This document shows, piece by piece, positions 12,501-33,710 of a DNA stretch of 64,000 nt; the first letter of the stretch is position 1, and each line of letters starts with the position of its first letter. Below the pieces are notes generated by a model. It saw only the letters and a program-made list of their open reading frames with translations, was not told the origin of the DNA and searched no databases. The DNA is from Biomphalaria glabrata (Eukaryota; Mollusca; Gastropoda; Planorbidae), in NCBI RefSeq assembly GCF_947242115.1, contig NC_074711.1, positions 6,067,934 through 6,131,933 on the forward strand, in the 5' to 3' direction. A program made the position numbers and the translations under genes.

Positions 12501-15500
12501 TGAGATCTATGAATACAATAGCACACTATCTTGTCAATGTAAAATATGATGTTTACAAGCATCTATCATTGTTTTATAATCATCTGTTTACAATTCTCAT
12601 ACCTTCAGCTCTAGCAGTGTCTCTCCATTGAGTTTATCTATTTCGCTTTCTATAAACTGGGTATTCACCTGGGCAACACAAGGAATTACATTAGTTTAAC
12701 TCTATAATAAAATAACTAGCTTTCATTACAAAAAAAGTTTTGAGCATTCTCTTTTTTTTTTTTGGTCTTCCAATGAATTAAAACTTACGGCAAGCTGTTT
12801 ATTTTAGCTATTATATTGTTATAGCCCTGCCATCCAAGATAGTGCAAAAGGTGTGCACTATTAGTGACTAGACTAGGAAGGATGTTGACATAAGAGGAGA
12901 GAGAGAACGATTTCCACAAGTCTAGAACCAATATGTGTTCAAGGCAGATGTTGTTCTACATGTATGTGATGTCCTCATGTAAATAAAGATCCATGTTTCG
13001 TTGAGTTGCCTCCCTTCAGTTATTACAATATTATAATTTCATAGTTCAGGGAGCAGGAGTGATTCGTTGACTTTCACTACTTCCACTGGGATACCATCAC
13101 TCCCAGGAGATTTTCTATTTTTTAAGCAGTTAATGGCTTTTTTGAGGTCACTAAGGCTCGGAAGCTCATCTAGGCATTCCAGTACTGGAAGATCTGGTAG
13201 AGAAGCCAGGGCGACATCGTCTACTGTATTCTGTGTGGCATAGACTTCGAGGTAGTGTTCTGTCCATCGTTCTAGCTGCTTGGTTTGATCTGTAATTTTT
13301 TCTCCTGATTTGGATAGAAGGGGGGCAGGCTTAGACACTGCTGGACCCAGGGCCGCTTTAATGATATCAAATAGAGCTTTGCTATTTCCTGAGTGGAGAC
13401 TGTCTTGGATTCTGTTGCAGGTATCCCTCCAGAAGTTGTTTGCACATTTTCTAGCCATTTGTTTTGCCTCTTTATTAGCACTTTTGAAGGCCTCCAGAGA
13501 TTTTGGATTAGGCTTTGTCTTGTGAGCGAGGTGTGCAGATCGTTTTTTCTCGATGCAAGGTTCCATATGTGCTAGATTCGCCTCAAACCAGTCTACATTT
13601 TTGTGTTTTTGAGGCCCAAAGGCGGTGATTGCCGAACTGTAGATTACGTCTCTTAATTTCTCCCATCTGATCGAGATGTCTTCTTCATCACTTAACGAGG
13701 GGATTGAACTGTTCAGGAGCTCGCCAAAGAGTGCACACTTCTCTGGGTCACCTACATGGTTGACGTTAATTCGCCTAGTTCTGGGTTGAGTGGAAGTGTA
13801 AGCCTTCTTGAGAAGTAGTTTGATTTTGCTTAGCACTAGTGAATGGTCTGAGTTGCAGTCCGCACTATGGTATGAACGGGTGTGGATGACACTTTTCAGA
13901 TCCATCCTTCGGGTGATGCAGAGGTCAAGCTGGTGCCACCTTTTTGAGCGTGGGTGCTGCCAAGAGACTTTATGGCGTTCCTTGCCAGAGAAGAATGTAT
14001 TTGTCCCACAGTCATGTCCCACAGGACATGCGTGACGCAACTATAGTCACAATATACAAGAACAAAGGGGATCGGAGTGATTGCAACAACTATAGGGGTA
14101 TCTCTCTCCTCAGTATAGTGGGCAAGATCTTTGCTAGAGTGGCACTATCCAGGCTGCAAGTGATAGCTTCTAGAGTCTACCCAGAGTCTCAGTGTGGATT
14201 CAGGAGTGGTAGGTCCACTATAGACATGATATCTTCTCTACGACTACTGCAGGAGAAATTCAGAGAGAGAGACAGACCCCTTTACATTGTTTTTGTCGAT
14301 CTGACTAAAGCTTTTGACATGGTCAGCAGAAGTGGCCTTTTCAAACTCCTGAGGAAAATAGGTTGCCCTCCCAAACTACTGAAGTTAATTGAATGTTTTC
14401 ACGAGGAAACTAAATGTACTGTCAAATTCAATGGAGCCCAATCAGCACCTTTTGAGGTTTGCAGTGGTGTCAAGCAGGGATGTGTGCTCGCACCTACTCT
14501 GTTTGGCATATTCTTCTCCTGTCTACTGCATTATGCGTACAGCGACATAAACGAAGGTGTGTTTCTCCATACAAGATCCTCTGGAAAACTATTTAATGTA
14601 TCAAGGCTGCGGGCAAAAACCAAGGTTAGGAAGCTACTCGTCAGGGAACTCCTGTATGCTGATGATGCAGCTATTGTGGCTGATTCTGATATTCAGCTAC
14701 AGTCCATGGTTGACAAACTATCTGCTGCTTGCCAGAAGTTCGGCTTAAACATCAGTCAAAGCAAGACTAAGATACTTGTCCAAAACACAAACACTGCACC
14801 TCAAGTAAGCATTAATGGCCAACCACTAGAAATTGTTGATCACTTTTGTTACCTTGGCTCCATCATATCCAACAACACTCTACTGGATAAAGACATAAAC
14901 AACAGGATAGCCAAGGCAATGGCCACCATGTCACGGTTGCAGAAAAGAGTCTGGGACAACATATTGCTGACTAGCAGTACTAAAGCCCTAGTCTACCGGA
15001 CCTGTGTGTTGAGCACCTTGCTGTACGGAAGTGAAACATGGTCAACCTACTCATGGCAGGAAAAAAAGCTGAATGTCTTCCACCTCCGATGCCTAAGGCG
15101 GATCTTTAAAATAAGGTGGCAAGATAAGATAACAAATGAGGAAGTGCTACATAGAGCAGGATGCCAGGACATCCGCTCTGTTATCAGCAGCAGACGCCTT
15201 GGCTGGCTTGGCCACGTTCGTAGAATGCCAGTAGGTCGACTTCCACAGGACATCCTGTATGGCGATCTAATTGAAGGCAGGAGAGCCGCTGGTCGCCCAC
15301 TTTTACGTTATACGGATGTATGCAAACGCGACATGAAGCTCTTCAAAATCGACACTGGCAACTGGGAAGAGGTGGCACTGGACAGATCCACATGGAGAGA
15401 GAGCATAAAGGAAGGGTCACAGATTGCAGATGTCATACACAACAGAAGCAGAAAGAAGGGTGAAAATGCAATGGCGCCTGGTGATTTTATATGCCCAACC

Positions 15501-16672
15501 TGTGATCGCAGCTGTGTATCAAGGATTGGCCTCTTTAGTCACACAAGAAGTTGCAAAGGGAAAAGATCGTCTCACGAGACGTAAAATGCCACAGATAATT
15601 TCATAGTATAAGATGATGAGTAAATAAAAATGTAAAACTGAAGTGATGTTAAGTGATACTTACTTTCAAGAGAAAAAGTTCATCCCAAAAATTTGAATTA
15701 GAACTTGATGGGTCTTCACCCTGTAAAAATTATACCTTACTAAATAACTATATGATGTGATATGTTTTATAGTTAAAAAAAAAAATTATATGTTTTAACA
15801 ATTAAGGCACACCCTATTATCAATTGGAATTTTAAAAAAATATAAATTGACACAGTTGATTGCTAAGTAGCATGCTGACCTGCAGTACTGGCCAGTGTCA
15901 CAATTGTCAACTGATAGCACACAGTTAAACCTATATATATATATATTGTTCACTATCCAGGCTCTCTGCAAACTGCACCATACACCACCATCTTAAAGAA
16001 CTTGACAACTCAGGGCTCCAAAATAACGTAACACTTTAATAGTTGAATAAATCTGAGCCAATACTGTACAAGTGCCAACAGGTACACTGTACAAATATCT
16101 CTCCGATAACACGATAACACCGTACAGCTGTATCAACTCTTGCACTGGCCTCTCCGTCTCGTTCCGGGCTTGCAATGGGTTCAACAGTTCAGGATTGACT
16201 TCACACACTAGGCTCGTTGTGTCAGACTCAATCGCAGACCAAGATCAAGGCGCCAGTCGTCTCAACTGTACTTGACAGTACTCCGTACTGAACCGTCGTA
16301 ATGCTCCGTACAGCACCACACCGCTGAACTGTGCTGTAGTTGACTGTGTTCTGAACCCCTGTCGTGAACCTTCTGTCATGAACCTTCTTGACTGTGTCAC
16401 CTCCACTCTTTATATAGGGTCCCTGCTGGCCTTCTAGAACCGGGCAGAACATCGCTGGACCATTCTGGGTGGTCAGATGACTACAACCCTCGTGACGCTC
16501 CTGAGCTCGGTTCACCACGTCAATCCTTCCCGAACCATCATGTTGACACTCGTCTCGGCCGACCGTCGTAACTCATCACGGTTGACCGCTCGTCTAGCGC
16601 TGGCCTGGGGCGATTTGCGTCGGCTGACTACACTCACACCACTACCCCCATCTGTGCCACATCCAGGTTTAT

Positions 16673-16734
<62 letters not shown>

Positions 16735-17035
16735 TTTGCTTGAAATAGTTACAGATAGATATAATCAAAAAGCTTCAATTTCAGAGTCTTTACACTATAC
16801 CTATAATAAAACATATATGGTAAAAGAAATTATCTCAATAAACTATTTACAATTAAACAATTTCTGTGGTACTCTTTAAAAATCTACAAAAAAATAAAAG
16901 TGATTAGCTCACATGAAAGAATGCTTCATATATCTGCACTACTTTTTCCTTCAAAACCATTTTCTGGGTGCTGCTTTTTCTAGTCAAGATAGAATGTGGC
17001 CTTTCTTTGGTTCCTGTGTTCATCTCTGGATTCAT
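559..17035 (-). CDS. ARMH3: ARMH3 (C10orf76) ortholog, 23 coding exons, 3' end outside window
   Basis: Coding exons in transcript order: 16913-17035, 15664-15720, 12603-12668, 12366-12446, 12066-12173, 10391-10483, 10135-10209, 9840-9926, 9590-9646, 8909-8952, 8715-8775, 7778-7824, 7097-7172, 6901-6973, 5679-5813, 5497-5555, 4753-4818, 4167-4236, 3023-3083, 2699-2787, 2509-2591, 2206-2332, 559-634. All phases join without a break, giving 604 aa; human ARMH3 is about 689 aa, so roughly 85 C-terminal residues lie left of base 1. Diagnostic matches to my memory of the vertebrate protein include [34 protein letters not shown] and [14 protein letters not shown]. The start codon follows AAACC and opens a short basic N-terminus, as in the family. 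The family is an all-helical armadillo-like protein (DUF1741) that works at the Golgi and binds PI4KB and GBF1 in mammals. Intron 20 is GC-AG; introns 1, 2 and 22 carry an LTR, an LTR plus a LINE, and a minisatellite. Confidence 0.95.
762..1240 (-). mobile_element. decayed LINE 3' end (RT C-terminal region)
   Basis: On the minus strand the frames spell pieces such as [20 protein letters not shown] and [17 protein letters not shown], the arginine-rich post-RT domain typical of LINEs that end in a C2H2-like finger. Frames are broken. The 3' end (plus-strand TTCGATTCCAAAGATT) matches remnants at 9290-9545, 52690-53125 and 58400-58545. It lies in the ARMH3 intron after the last exon in the window. 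Confidence 0.65.
1484..2187. repeat. minisatellite, ~52-bp unit, about 13-14 copies
   Basis: The plus-strand unit contains AATAAAATATTTCAAGGACA, then TCACTGGGAG, a GA run of varying length, and GTCAGGGCTGCC. CAATAAAATATTT recurs at about 1530, 1582, 1636, 1689, 1743, 1799, 1850, 1904, 1957, 2012, 2058, 2106 and 2160. Copies differ mainly in GA-run length. The array lies in ARMH3 intron 22 and stops 18 bp from the exon 22 donor at 2205. On the minus (sense) strand each unit reads CCTGAC, (CT)n, CCCAG, which resembles a 3' splice site. Confidence 0.95.
3147..4067. mobile_element. hAT-type non-autonomous DNA transposon (MITE), 921 bp
   Basis: The left end CAGTGGTTCCCAAACTTTTT and right end TTTGGGAATCACTG are imperfect terminal inverted repeats of the hAT type. 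The element is flanked by a perfect 8-bp target duplication ATCTAGAC at 3139-3146 and 4068-4075. Subterminal GTAGACCCC repeats occur at both ends in inverted orientation. No transposase frame is visible. It sits in the ARMH3 intron between exons 18 and 19. Confidence 0.9.
4379..4660 (+). mobile_element. two tandem 3'-end fragments of the 2A-bearing LINE family
   Basis: The first fragment (4379-4485) begins at TTGGCAGAATTTAAG, the last codons of the LINE ORF, and ends in the GATAAGATA tail. The second (4486-4660) begins further upstream at AGTGCTATTAGAGCATGG and is more diverged. Both match the 3' end of the element at 45638-49271. Tail-to-head adjacency suggests one copy inserted at the other's GATAA tail. 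Confidence 0.8.
5040..5470 (-). repeat. interspersed repeat family C (CTGTCTGTCTGG / ACTTGATC type)
   Basis: This AT-rich interspersed repeat has the landmarks TCTGTCTGTCTGGTAAAAAG, a GGATCAAGTTGAAA motif, and runs of TTAATTAATTATTGG. At least two diverged copies are present here. The same landmarks recur at 11440-11690, 21195-21660, 51835-51990 and 56500-56720. No coding capacity or terminal repeats were identified, so the class is unknown. It overlaps no ARMH3 exon. Confidence 0.6.
6120..6345 (-). mobile_element. tRNA-derived SINE, family 2
   Basis: On the minus strand the right end gives a tRNA-like head (box A-like GTGTCTGAGCGGTGAAATGC, box B-like GGGTTTGAAGA). A body containing TGACATTAGTTGGGGAAAAG and TGGCCAGATGACACCCTCAT follows, then the 3' block ACCACAAGGTCTGAAAGGG. 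Related copies lie at 32935-33145 and 43602-43795. It sits in an ARMH3 intron. Confidence 0.7.
7538..7771 (+). mobile_element. tRNA-derived SINE, family 1, abutting ARMH3 exon 12
   Basis: It shares with 30417-30652 the core block AAGGCAGCATGGAAAACCTT, CTCCCAGATACCC and the tail GCATGCTATAAGCAT. The 5' part is tRNA-like (GGCTGAGAGGCTA, box-B-like GATTCGAGC region). Its 3' end at 7771 is followed at once by ACTCAC, the complement of the GTGAGT donor of ARMH3 exon 12 (7778-7824). Confidence 0.75.
7855..8105 (+). mobile_element. LINE 3'-end remnant (GAA-tailed, RNase H type family)
   Basis: The plus strand spells [14 protein letters not shown], a cysteine motif found near the C-terminus of I/Nimb-like LINE proteins. 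The 3' end is AATGAGAACGAAGAAGAAGA. The same 3' end occurs inverted at 26934. Stops interrupt the frame, so it is a dead fragment in an ARMH3 intron. Confidence 0.65.
9290..9545 (-). mobile_element. short LINE 3'-end remnant
   Basis: The segment resembles the 3' part of the remnant at 762-1240 (TTTGATTCTGAAGATTAAAG, CACATGACTACACAAGCCCA, CTCTGGGTCTCACA). It is shorter and more decayed, and lies between ARMH3 exons 10 and 9. Confidence 0.5.
10640..10945 (+). mobile_element. LINE 3'-end remnant
   Basis: Broken plus-strand frames give pieces like [18 protein letters not shown] and, at the end, [13 protein letters not shown]. This resembles the basic tail plus finger region and the 3' end (CGAACCATGATGGA) of a mollusc LINE group. 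No intact domain remains. Confidence 0.5.
11255..11345 (-). mobile_element. short tRNA-derived SINE, family 3
   Basis: On the minus strand GCCAGTAGTGTGGTTACCGC (box A-like), a stem CTTGAGAAGCCTGAGAAGG and GAGTTCGAATTCAGG (box B) are followed by a T-rich tail. There is no pairing acceptor stem, so it is a SINE or pseudo-tRNA rather than a working tRNA. Related copies lie at 54785-54875 and 56865-56950. Confidence 0.6.
11440..11690 (-). repeat. interspersed repeat family C
   Basis: It carries the landmarks of the 5040-5470 repeat: ACAGACAGACAGAG with GTACAAACTTTTGG upstream, TTGATCCGAC, and the GTTAATTAACTAATTGG block. Confidence 0.6.
12827..13027. mobile_element. short solo LTR-like element, 201 bp
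   Basis: The element starts TGTTATAGCC, ends GTTATTACA (TG...CA), and is flanked on both sides by ATAT (12823-12826 and 13028-13031). It contains AATAAAG near its right side. No internal region or second LTR is present. The TGTTATA start and the ATAT flanks are shared with the LTR at 15947-16676. The family (Gypsy, BEL or a TRIM) cannot be told. It is an old insertion, and a LINE later landed 5 bp away. Confidence 0.55.
13045..14010 (-). CDS. inverted 5' part of the same LINE protein (endonuclease end, RT start)
   Basis: The minus strand reads [19 protein letters not shown] and [14 protein letters not shown], the last blocks of an APE-type endonuclease. A linker rich in lysine follows ([20 protein letters not shown]), then [19 protein letters not shown] block 0/1. 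The frame has no stop until the inversion break. Together with the plus-strand frame it covers a single LINE protein with a short piece lost at the joint, so it should not be scored as a separate gene. Confidence 0.85.
14013..15584 (+). CDS. LINE reverse transcriptase with C-terminal C2H2 finger (uninterrupted)
   Basis: One open frame runs from the inversion joint to a stop at 15584; in that frame an ATG lies upstream at 13944 in the inverted part, so the true LINE start is missing. RT blocks in order: [57 protein letters not shown] (intact YADD), [12 protein letters not shown] post-RT domain follows ([33 protein letters not shown]) and then a finger [21 protein letters not shown] spelled C-x2-C-x12-H-type. 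This set is seen in RTE/BovB-like LINEs; I am not sure of the clade. The lack of stops points to a young copy. It is not a host gene. Confidence 0.85.
   Translation, partial: HVPQDMRDATIVTIYKNKGDRSDCNNYRGISLLSIVGKIFARVALSRLQVIASRVYPESQCGFRSGRSTIDMISSLRLLQEKFRERDRPLYIVFVDLTKAFDMVSRSGLFKLLRKIGCPPKLLKLIECFHEETKCTVKFNGAQSAPFEVCSGVKQGCVLAPTLFGIFFSCLLHYAYSDINEGVFLHTRSSGKLFNVSRLRAKTKVRKLLVRELLYADDAAIVADSDIQLQSMVDKLSAACQKFGLNISQSKTKILVQNTNTAPQVSINGQPLEIVDHFCYLGSIISNNTLLDKDINNRIAKAMATMSRLQKRVWDNILLTSSTKALVYRTCVLSTLLYGSETWSTYSWQEKKLNVFHLRCLRRIFKIRWQDKITNEEVLHRAGCQDIRSVISSRRLGWLGHVRRMPVGRLPQDILYGDLIEGRRAAGRPLLRYTDVCKRDMKLFKIDTGNWEEVALDRSTWRESIKEGSQIADVIHNRSRKKGENAMAPGDFICPTCDRSCVSRIGLFSHTRSCKGKRSSHET
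15947..16676 (-). mobile_element. solo LTR, 730 bp
   Basis: On the minus strand it begins TGTTATAAACC and ends GTGAACA (TG...CA). Both sides carry ATAT (15943-15946, 16677-16680). A TATA-like CTATATAAAG lies at 16413-16422 on the minus strand. Base composition is clearly richer in G+C than the surrounding intron, marking it as foreign. No internal region or partner LTR is seen. The family is unresolved. It lies in ARMH3 intron 1, inserted in an AT run. Confidence 0.75.
16677..16732. repeat. (AT)n microsatellite
   Basis: A nearly pure AT dinucleotide run follows the LTR end. The left flank of the LTR (about 15932-15946) is the same kind of run, so the LTR appears to have inserted into one longer AT tract. 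Confidence 0.95.
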
Positions 17036-19488
17036 GGTTTCTTTTGAGATAAAAATATTAAGTGTGCACCTTTATATAAAAAAATGTTTTTTTTAAGTAA
17101 TAAAACAGGCAGCAGTTAGCCAATGGTATAAACATGTTTTTTAAAGAACTTTGTTTTTTTCTAATTAGTTTGCTTTATGGTAATGTGCCTTTTCAGGCAA
17201 TAACATTCTTTGCTTTTAAACTAAGTGATTTCAAGTTTTAAACCAAGTATTATTTTTTTATTTCCAGATAATTAGAAGGTTCCTGAAAAAGCTCAGTAGG
17301 TACCTGAACATGTATACTGCATACATACCACTTGGTCAGGCATAGCTTGTAGGGGATTTGGTGCCACCAAGCTTTTAGATAAATTAGATCTAAACACACC
17401 ATGATGCTCCCAGGGAGTTACAGTTTAATGTAAATTAACAAACTTTAATATTTTTATATTTTTATTTTATTTAAGCCTATGTAAACTTACCTAATTGTTT
17501 CTAAGATTTAACATGGCATCAATCTATCATTATTCTGAAATCAGAAATCACTGGATCACTTTAGTTCTAGACAAATTCAACTCACTGATTTGCTATGTTC
17601 CACAGTTCGACACTTGAAAGTTGGATTAACTGATTGACTGTCAAATTAAAGAGAGATACAGAAGAGATACAGAAGAGATACAGTTAATATGCTGTAACTA
17701 AAATTTAAATTATATGTATTTTTGCTAAACTAGACTCAAATAACAGATCTAAAATCTAAATATACTAAAGTTATAAAGGCAAGGTCAAAATTGAAGATTC
17801 TAGATATAGAATACAGGACTATGCAATAATATCTATGATCTTGTCTAGATTTAGATCTAATAAAATATTTTTTTAGTAATCTAGAGTACCGGTAGTCTAG
17901 AGCCTAGATCAAGATATTAGATCTCTAGATCTACTCTAAATCTATTATCTAATATTTAACTGTAATCTAAATCTAATAAACAGACATGCCAATTCCAATG
18001 GCAATATTGAATAGATTCACATTTGGTATACCCTACAATTCTACATATTACTGTACTATTATCTATATAATAATAATATATATTTATATTATAATTTAGA
18101 ATAATAAGAGCAAGAGTTAAGAGTAGTAGTAAAGTACCTAGATCTACTAATGTCTTTTTCTATACAGTCTCTACTGACACTGACTCTAATCTTGATCTAT
18201 ACTAACCCTAACCCAACTTCTGTCTACCCGCTACCGCTAATACTAAACTAGTAATATGCTCTACTCTAGTGACAATCTAGTCAGGGGTCTAGATATGATA
18301 TATATATAATGAATATGATCATGATTAACAATTTAATGATTTGAGTATTCATACTTTGTATCCAATACTAATAGTCACTAGACTAGGTCTATTAGAATAG
18401 AGTAGACTAATTCTAGCACTTGTGACTTTGTGTGTGTCACTGTAATAATGTTGGTAATCATCACAGTAATAGGAAATGTAATCATATGGACTATGGTCAT
18501 ATCATGTAACTGTAATGTGATAAAATGTGTAAACTGTATGTAATGTAATCTGAAATTTAAATTTAATATGATAACTAATTAAACTATCGTTACTATCTAG
18601 AGTAATCTAGACCTAGACTGTCTAGAATAAACTAGCTGAGTAGTCAGTAGATCATACTTTTTAGTAGATGAGAGTGAGAGATCTATCATCTATGATAATA
18701 TTTTGATTTTTGACAGTGACAGTCTAGAATTCTAAGAATAGTAAGTAAGTAGACTACTTTAGTACTTAGACTTAGTCTAGTAGACAACCACAAAGTGACA
18801 AACTTCTCTGAAGTTCTCACAAAGTGGGGACAAACACAAAGTAAAAGTTTCAATCAAACTCAAGCAAAGTCAGCAAAGTAAACAAAAACTGAGGACTGAG
18901 GTCGAGGTATAACTTCTAAGCATGATGAATGACTCACTTTTATATTTGAAAATATTTAGAGAGAGTTCTAACCCTAGTAAGATATCTAGTACCCTAATCT
19001 AAATGCACGTACTAGATATAGATTTATAGACAATACTAAATCTAGTTAATAATAAACGTAGTCTGCATAGATTTGTATGCATACACACAACAGTTATCAA
19101 CCATATTGAAGGCTTGCAGTAAATGCAACTTCCTGTTTACACTTGAAACTTTTCAACAAAAAATTTTATTTAAAGTTTCTTATGATCTTTTTAAATATAG
19201 AATTTATTTATATATTCTTTCAATAACTAACTTTAAATATGAGGTAGATCTATGTGTACATTCAATTTTCAAATTTAGATAAATCTAAGATAAATTGTGA
19301 TGTCATGGTAACGTTTAAAATGGGGGAGATAACTGTAAAGTTCTATCTAATAAAACAAAAGAAATCGAAATGGATTCAACAGTACCAAAAACTCCTCGTT
19401 AGTCTAGTTCTAGGATTGTTGGTGCAAACATAAATTATGCTTGTGATTAGAATATAATTTTGATGTCAATTTCAGCTACAACATCAAT
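17036..19488. promoter_or_regulatory. shared upstream region of ARMH3 and LRP2BP
   Basis: This is the 2.45 kb between two divergent start codons. It is AT-rich and full of TAGATCTAGA/GTCTAG words. A 13-bp triplicate (GAGATACAGAAGA) lies near 17650-17685. A likely 5' UTR intron acceptor (TTTGATGTCAATTTCAG) lies 13 bp before the LRP2BP start. A non-frame ATG with a 10-codon uORF sits at 19371. No clear TATA box or CpG island is visible. Confidence 0.5.
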
Positions 19489-31127
<11,639 letters not shown>

Positions 31128-31863
31128 TTCTGCTTTAATTATTAGCTGTCAGTACAATACACTGTTGTTCATTTTAAACAACTTTCATTTTATTTTTTGG
31201 CTAATTCATAGTCACAGTCACACTAATTGTTCTAAATAAACAGAAAAACATTAGTGGATACATTAACTTTTTTTTTTTTTTAAATTAACATTTAGAAATT
31301 GATTTTGAATAAGTCTAGGTATTTTTTATTTTAAGAAAAAAAAAAAACTTGAAAGTGAGGATATTCATTTTGTTTTTATATTATTTATTTAGCTAGGCTA
31401 TTTTAATGGGCACCAGTCTAGAAACTTAACTATTAACTTAAATTATGCATTTCAACCAATCAAAGTTGTCAAATTATTATGATACAATGACTTAACCTCT
31501 TCCAAGAAAAAAATAGGAATGTATGTTTAAACCTACCTACACAAAATCTATTTATATGTTTCCACTGTATTTTATTTTTATTGTAAAATATTTGAGACTG
31601 CATCATGTTTAGACTAAAAAGTTAGCAATATTTTATGTTTTATGTGTTGTTAGTATTTTTTTAATTGAATAAGTTTGATCTGCCTAGATTATAGAAAAAG
31701 AATAAAGTTACTAATTTAGTTTTGCAATTTATATTTTGACTTAAAAAATATTTTTACTGACTGATCTTTCAGTGTCAAGTTGAAATAAAAGATTGTATAC
31801 TTTTAATTTTAAAAAAAAATGAACAAAACATGTAGGCCTATATAGACAAAAAAAAGTGTAAAA

Positions 31864-32045
31864 CAGTGGCTTAGCTATAGGGTGGTGGGAGGGGGGGGGA
31901 ATTGAAAATCCCCCCGGACCCCCAAATTAGTGTTTTTTACATTAAAATTAAATATTATGCAAAATACAGGGGCCCTCAAAGAGGTCAAGCCCCCCCTTCT
32001 TCCCCTGGGCCACCAAACGATGGAAAATTACTAGCTACGCCCCTG
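31864..32045. mobile_element. hAT-like MITE, 182 bp
   Basis: Ends CAGTGGCTTAGCTATAG and CTAGCTACGCCCCTG are inverted-repeat partners of the CAGGGGCGTAGC type. Flanks GTGTAAAA and TCGTAAAA match at 6 of 8 positions. A G run and a C run lie inside. It is downstream of LRP2BP. Confidence 0.65.
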
Positions 32046-32379
32046 TCGTAAAATTGATTTTTGAAACAAATGTGTTCTAATAATATAAAGAGTTGATTTA
32101 AATCTTATAAGTACTTAGCAATAGAATAGTTGTGCTGTACAAATTTTACCTTCTGTTTCTACTTCATTCAAACAGTATTGCCAAAATATTTTTTAAATGT
32201 CCTCTGTTTTTGTATTTTTTTTTACAACATACACACAAAAAAAAGGTAGAAGAAAAAAAAAAAAAGTTTGTTGATGTTTTTATTTAATATTATTATTCTA
32301 AATACGTTAGCATAGACCCTTACATTTCACTGGTTTATAAAAGATCTGGCAAAATATGCAGGTCACAATCTGGTCTAAA

Positions 32380-32440
32380 TGGTCACGTGAAATACTGCAC
32401 TCCTTAATCTTTGGAATCAAATGTTTTATATAAAACAAAT
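32380..32440 (+). mobile_element. very short LINE 3'-end relic
   Basis: GTGAAATACTGCACTCCTTA and ATCTTTGGAATCAAATG match the 3' end of the remnants at 762-1240 and 52690-53125. Confidence 0.4.
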
Positions 32441-32715
32441 ATTACAAATTTTATGGCTTGGCTTTCATGGGCTTGTATCTTCTATTGTCAAGTAAGATAA
32501 CATTTATGACTTTTTGTTGACTCTTTTATTAGTGGGTTGCTTCAATGAATTAGTATCACCTGTATTAAGATCACAGAATTTTTACTCTTTAAAACGCCTT
32601 GATTTAATCCTTCACCTGTTTTCTATCAATTAAAAGCATTATAAACTTAACAATAAAAAATTTTATTACATACAATGCCAATAAATTTCAAAATTACTTC
32701 AGTCTATAATGACTT

Positions 32716-32905
32716 AAGTGGTATATGTGGCTGAGTAGCATAAACCACTTTACTACCTATCAAAGGGGCTCAAGTTTGAATGTCTCCAGAGCACCAAAAG
32801 GCAACACAGAAACCTCCTAGATACTCTCTCCCTCCACATGTCCACAGTGCACTGAGCATAGCTATAGTATGAAAATGCACTATATTAAAGCATTTTTTTT
32901 TTCTT
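32716..32905 (+). mobile_element. tRNA-derived SINE, family 1, diverged
   Basis: GTGGCTGAGTAGCATAAACC (box A-like), AAGTTTGAATGTC (box B-like), AAAGGCAACACAGAAACCTC and a GAGCATAGCTATAGTATG tail align with copies at 7538 and 30417 with many changes. Confidence 0.6.
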
Positions 32906-32934
32906 CATCTGGATTTTTTCATTAAAAAAAGTAC

Positions 32935-33145
32935 CCCTTTCTGACCTTGCGATCTATAGGGCAGAAGATTTAAAGGTCATCTGCTTTTGTGGCCCATGGT
33001 TAATGAGGCATAATGTGGCCAGCACAATGACCAACCACCTTTACTTTTCCTAAACTAATGTAAGGTACCCACCCATAAGACCTGGGTGAACTCAGAGGCG
33101 CCCAAAGATCCCTGAAAATCAGTGCCTCCTACTTAACTTAATGTC
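32935..33145 (-). mobile_element. tRNA-derived SINE, family 2
   Basis: It has the family 2 blocks in reverse: GACCTTGCGATCTATAGGGC, TGTGGCCAGCACAATGACCA, TTTACTTTTCCTAAACTAAT and GACCTGGGTGAACTC. The tRNA-like head is worn. Confidence 0.65.
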
Positions 33146-33543
33146 TGCACCTGGTGCATCAAATGTTGTTATCATAGAGTGAGATGTACATTAAAACAGA
33201 TGACAATGTAGTGGGAAAATGGAGGACTAGACAGTGAATAGGATGACCCAGTTTTAGATCTCAAATCAATATCACAGCCAACTTATTTGTTTCTAACATA
33301 TTTACAACTGCTGGCAATATGGAAAAAAGCAAAAGTAAAAATCTACAACAAATGTTACTAAAACAGCTTTCATTGGAAAAAAAGTCAGCAACCAATATAT
33401 TAGTAGCTTGAAAACTTTTGGCTGAAACCTTTTCAAAGCCCAAAACCCTATAAAATGTGTGTTTCGTATGTATTTTTAGACTTCATAAAAAAAAAAATAT
33501 GTTGTTACAAACTGTCACTTTTTATCATCAAAATTTTTTAAGA

Positions 33544-33710
33544 TGGTCATTCTACCATAATGTTGTCTTGTGAAGGTCATTTTACAATCATGTAACCTTG
33601 TCCACGTCATTCTACAGTTAAGATATCTTGCTGAGGTCATTCTACCAAAAATGTTACCTTGTCAGGTCTTTCTACAATAATGCCACCTCATCCAGGTTAT
33701 CTGACATTCT
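33544..33710. repeat. diverged ~30-bp minisatellite, about 5 copies
   Basis: GGTCATTCTACC-like starts recur at about 33544, 33574, 33605, 33635 and 33665, each followed by AATGTTACCTTGTC-like sequence. Divergence between units indicates age. It lies between LRP2BP and the CBM14 gene. Confidence 0.8.

Larger units (their letters stand above)
13045..15594 (+). mobile_element. 5'-truncated, 5'-inverted LINE with 12-bp target duplication
   Basis: The right part (about 14015-15594, plus) encodes the RT and a C-terminal C2H2 finger. The left part (about 14008 down to 13045, minus) encodes the end of the endonuclease and the start of the RT of the same protein. ATAATTTCATAG lies on both sides (13033-13044 and 15595-15606). 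This layout is the one made by twin priming during target-primed reverse transcription. At the inversion joint TGTCCCACA occurs twice (14002-14010 and 14015-14023). There is no poly-A tail. It fills most of ARMH3 intron 2. Confidence 0.9.

Noticed and set aside
13039-14040. 333-codon minus-strand protein as a host gene
   Set aside because: It is the inverted 5' half of the LINE at 13045-15594 (endonuclease end and RT block 0), bounded by the LINE target duplication.
16228-16518. Minus-strand 96-codon frame as a gene
   Set aside because: It lies wholly inside a solo LTR and shows no domain or codon pattern; open by its higher G+C content.
18180-18240. Telomere-like CTAACCCTAACCC
   Set aside because: Only two partial units occur, inside ordinary intergenic sequence.
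19371-19403. ATG at 19371 as the LRP2BP start
   Set aside because: Read through it reaches TAG after 10 codons, and splicing at the nearby GTTAGT gives a frame that stops early in the next exon.
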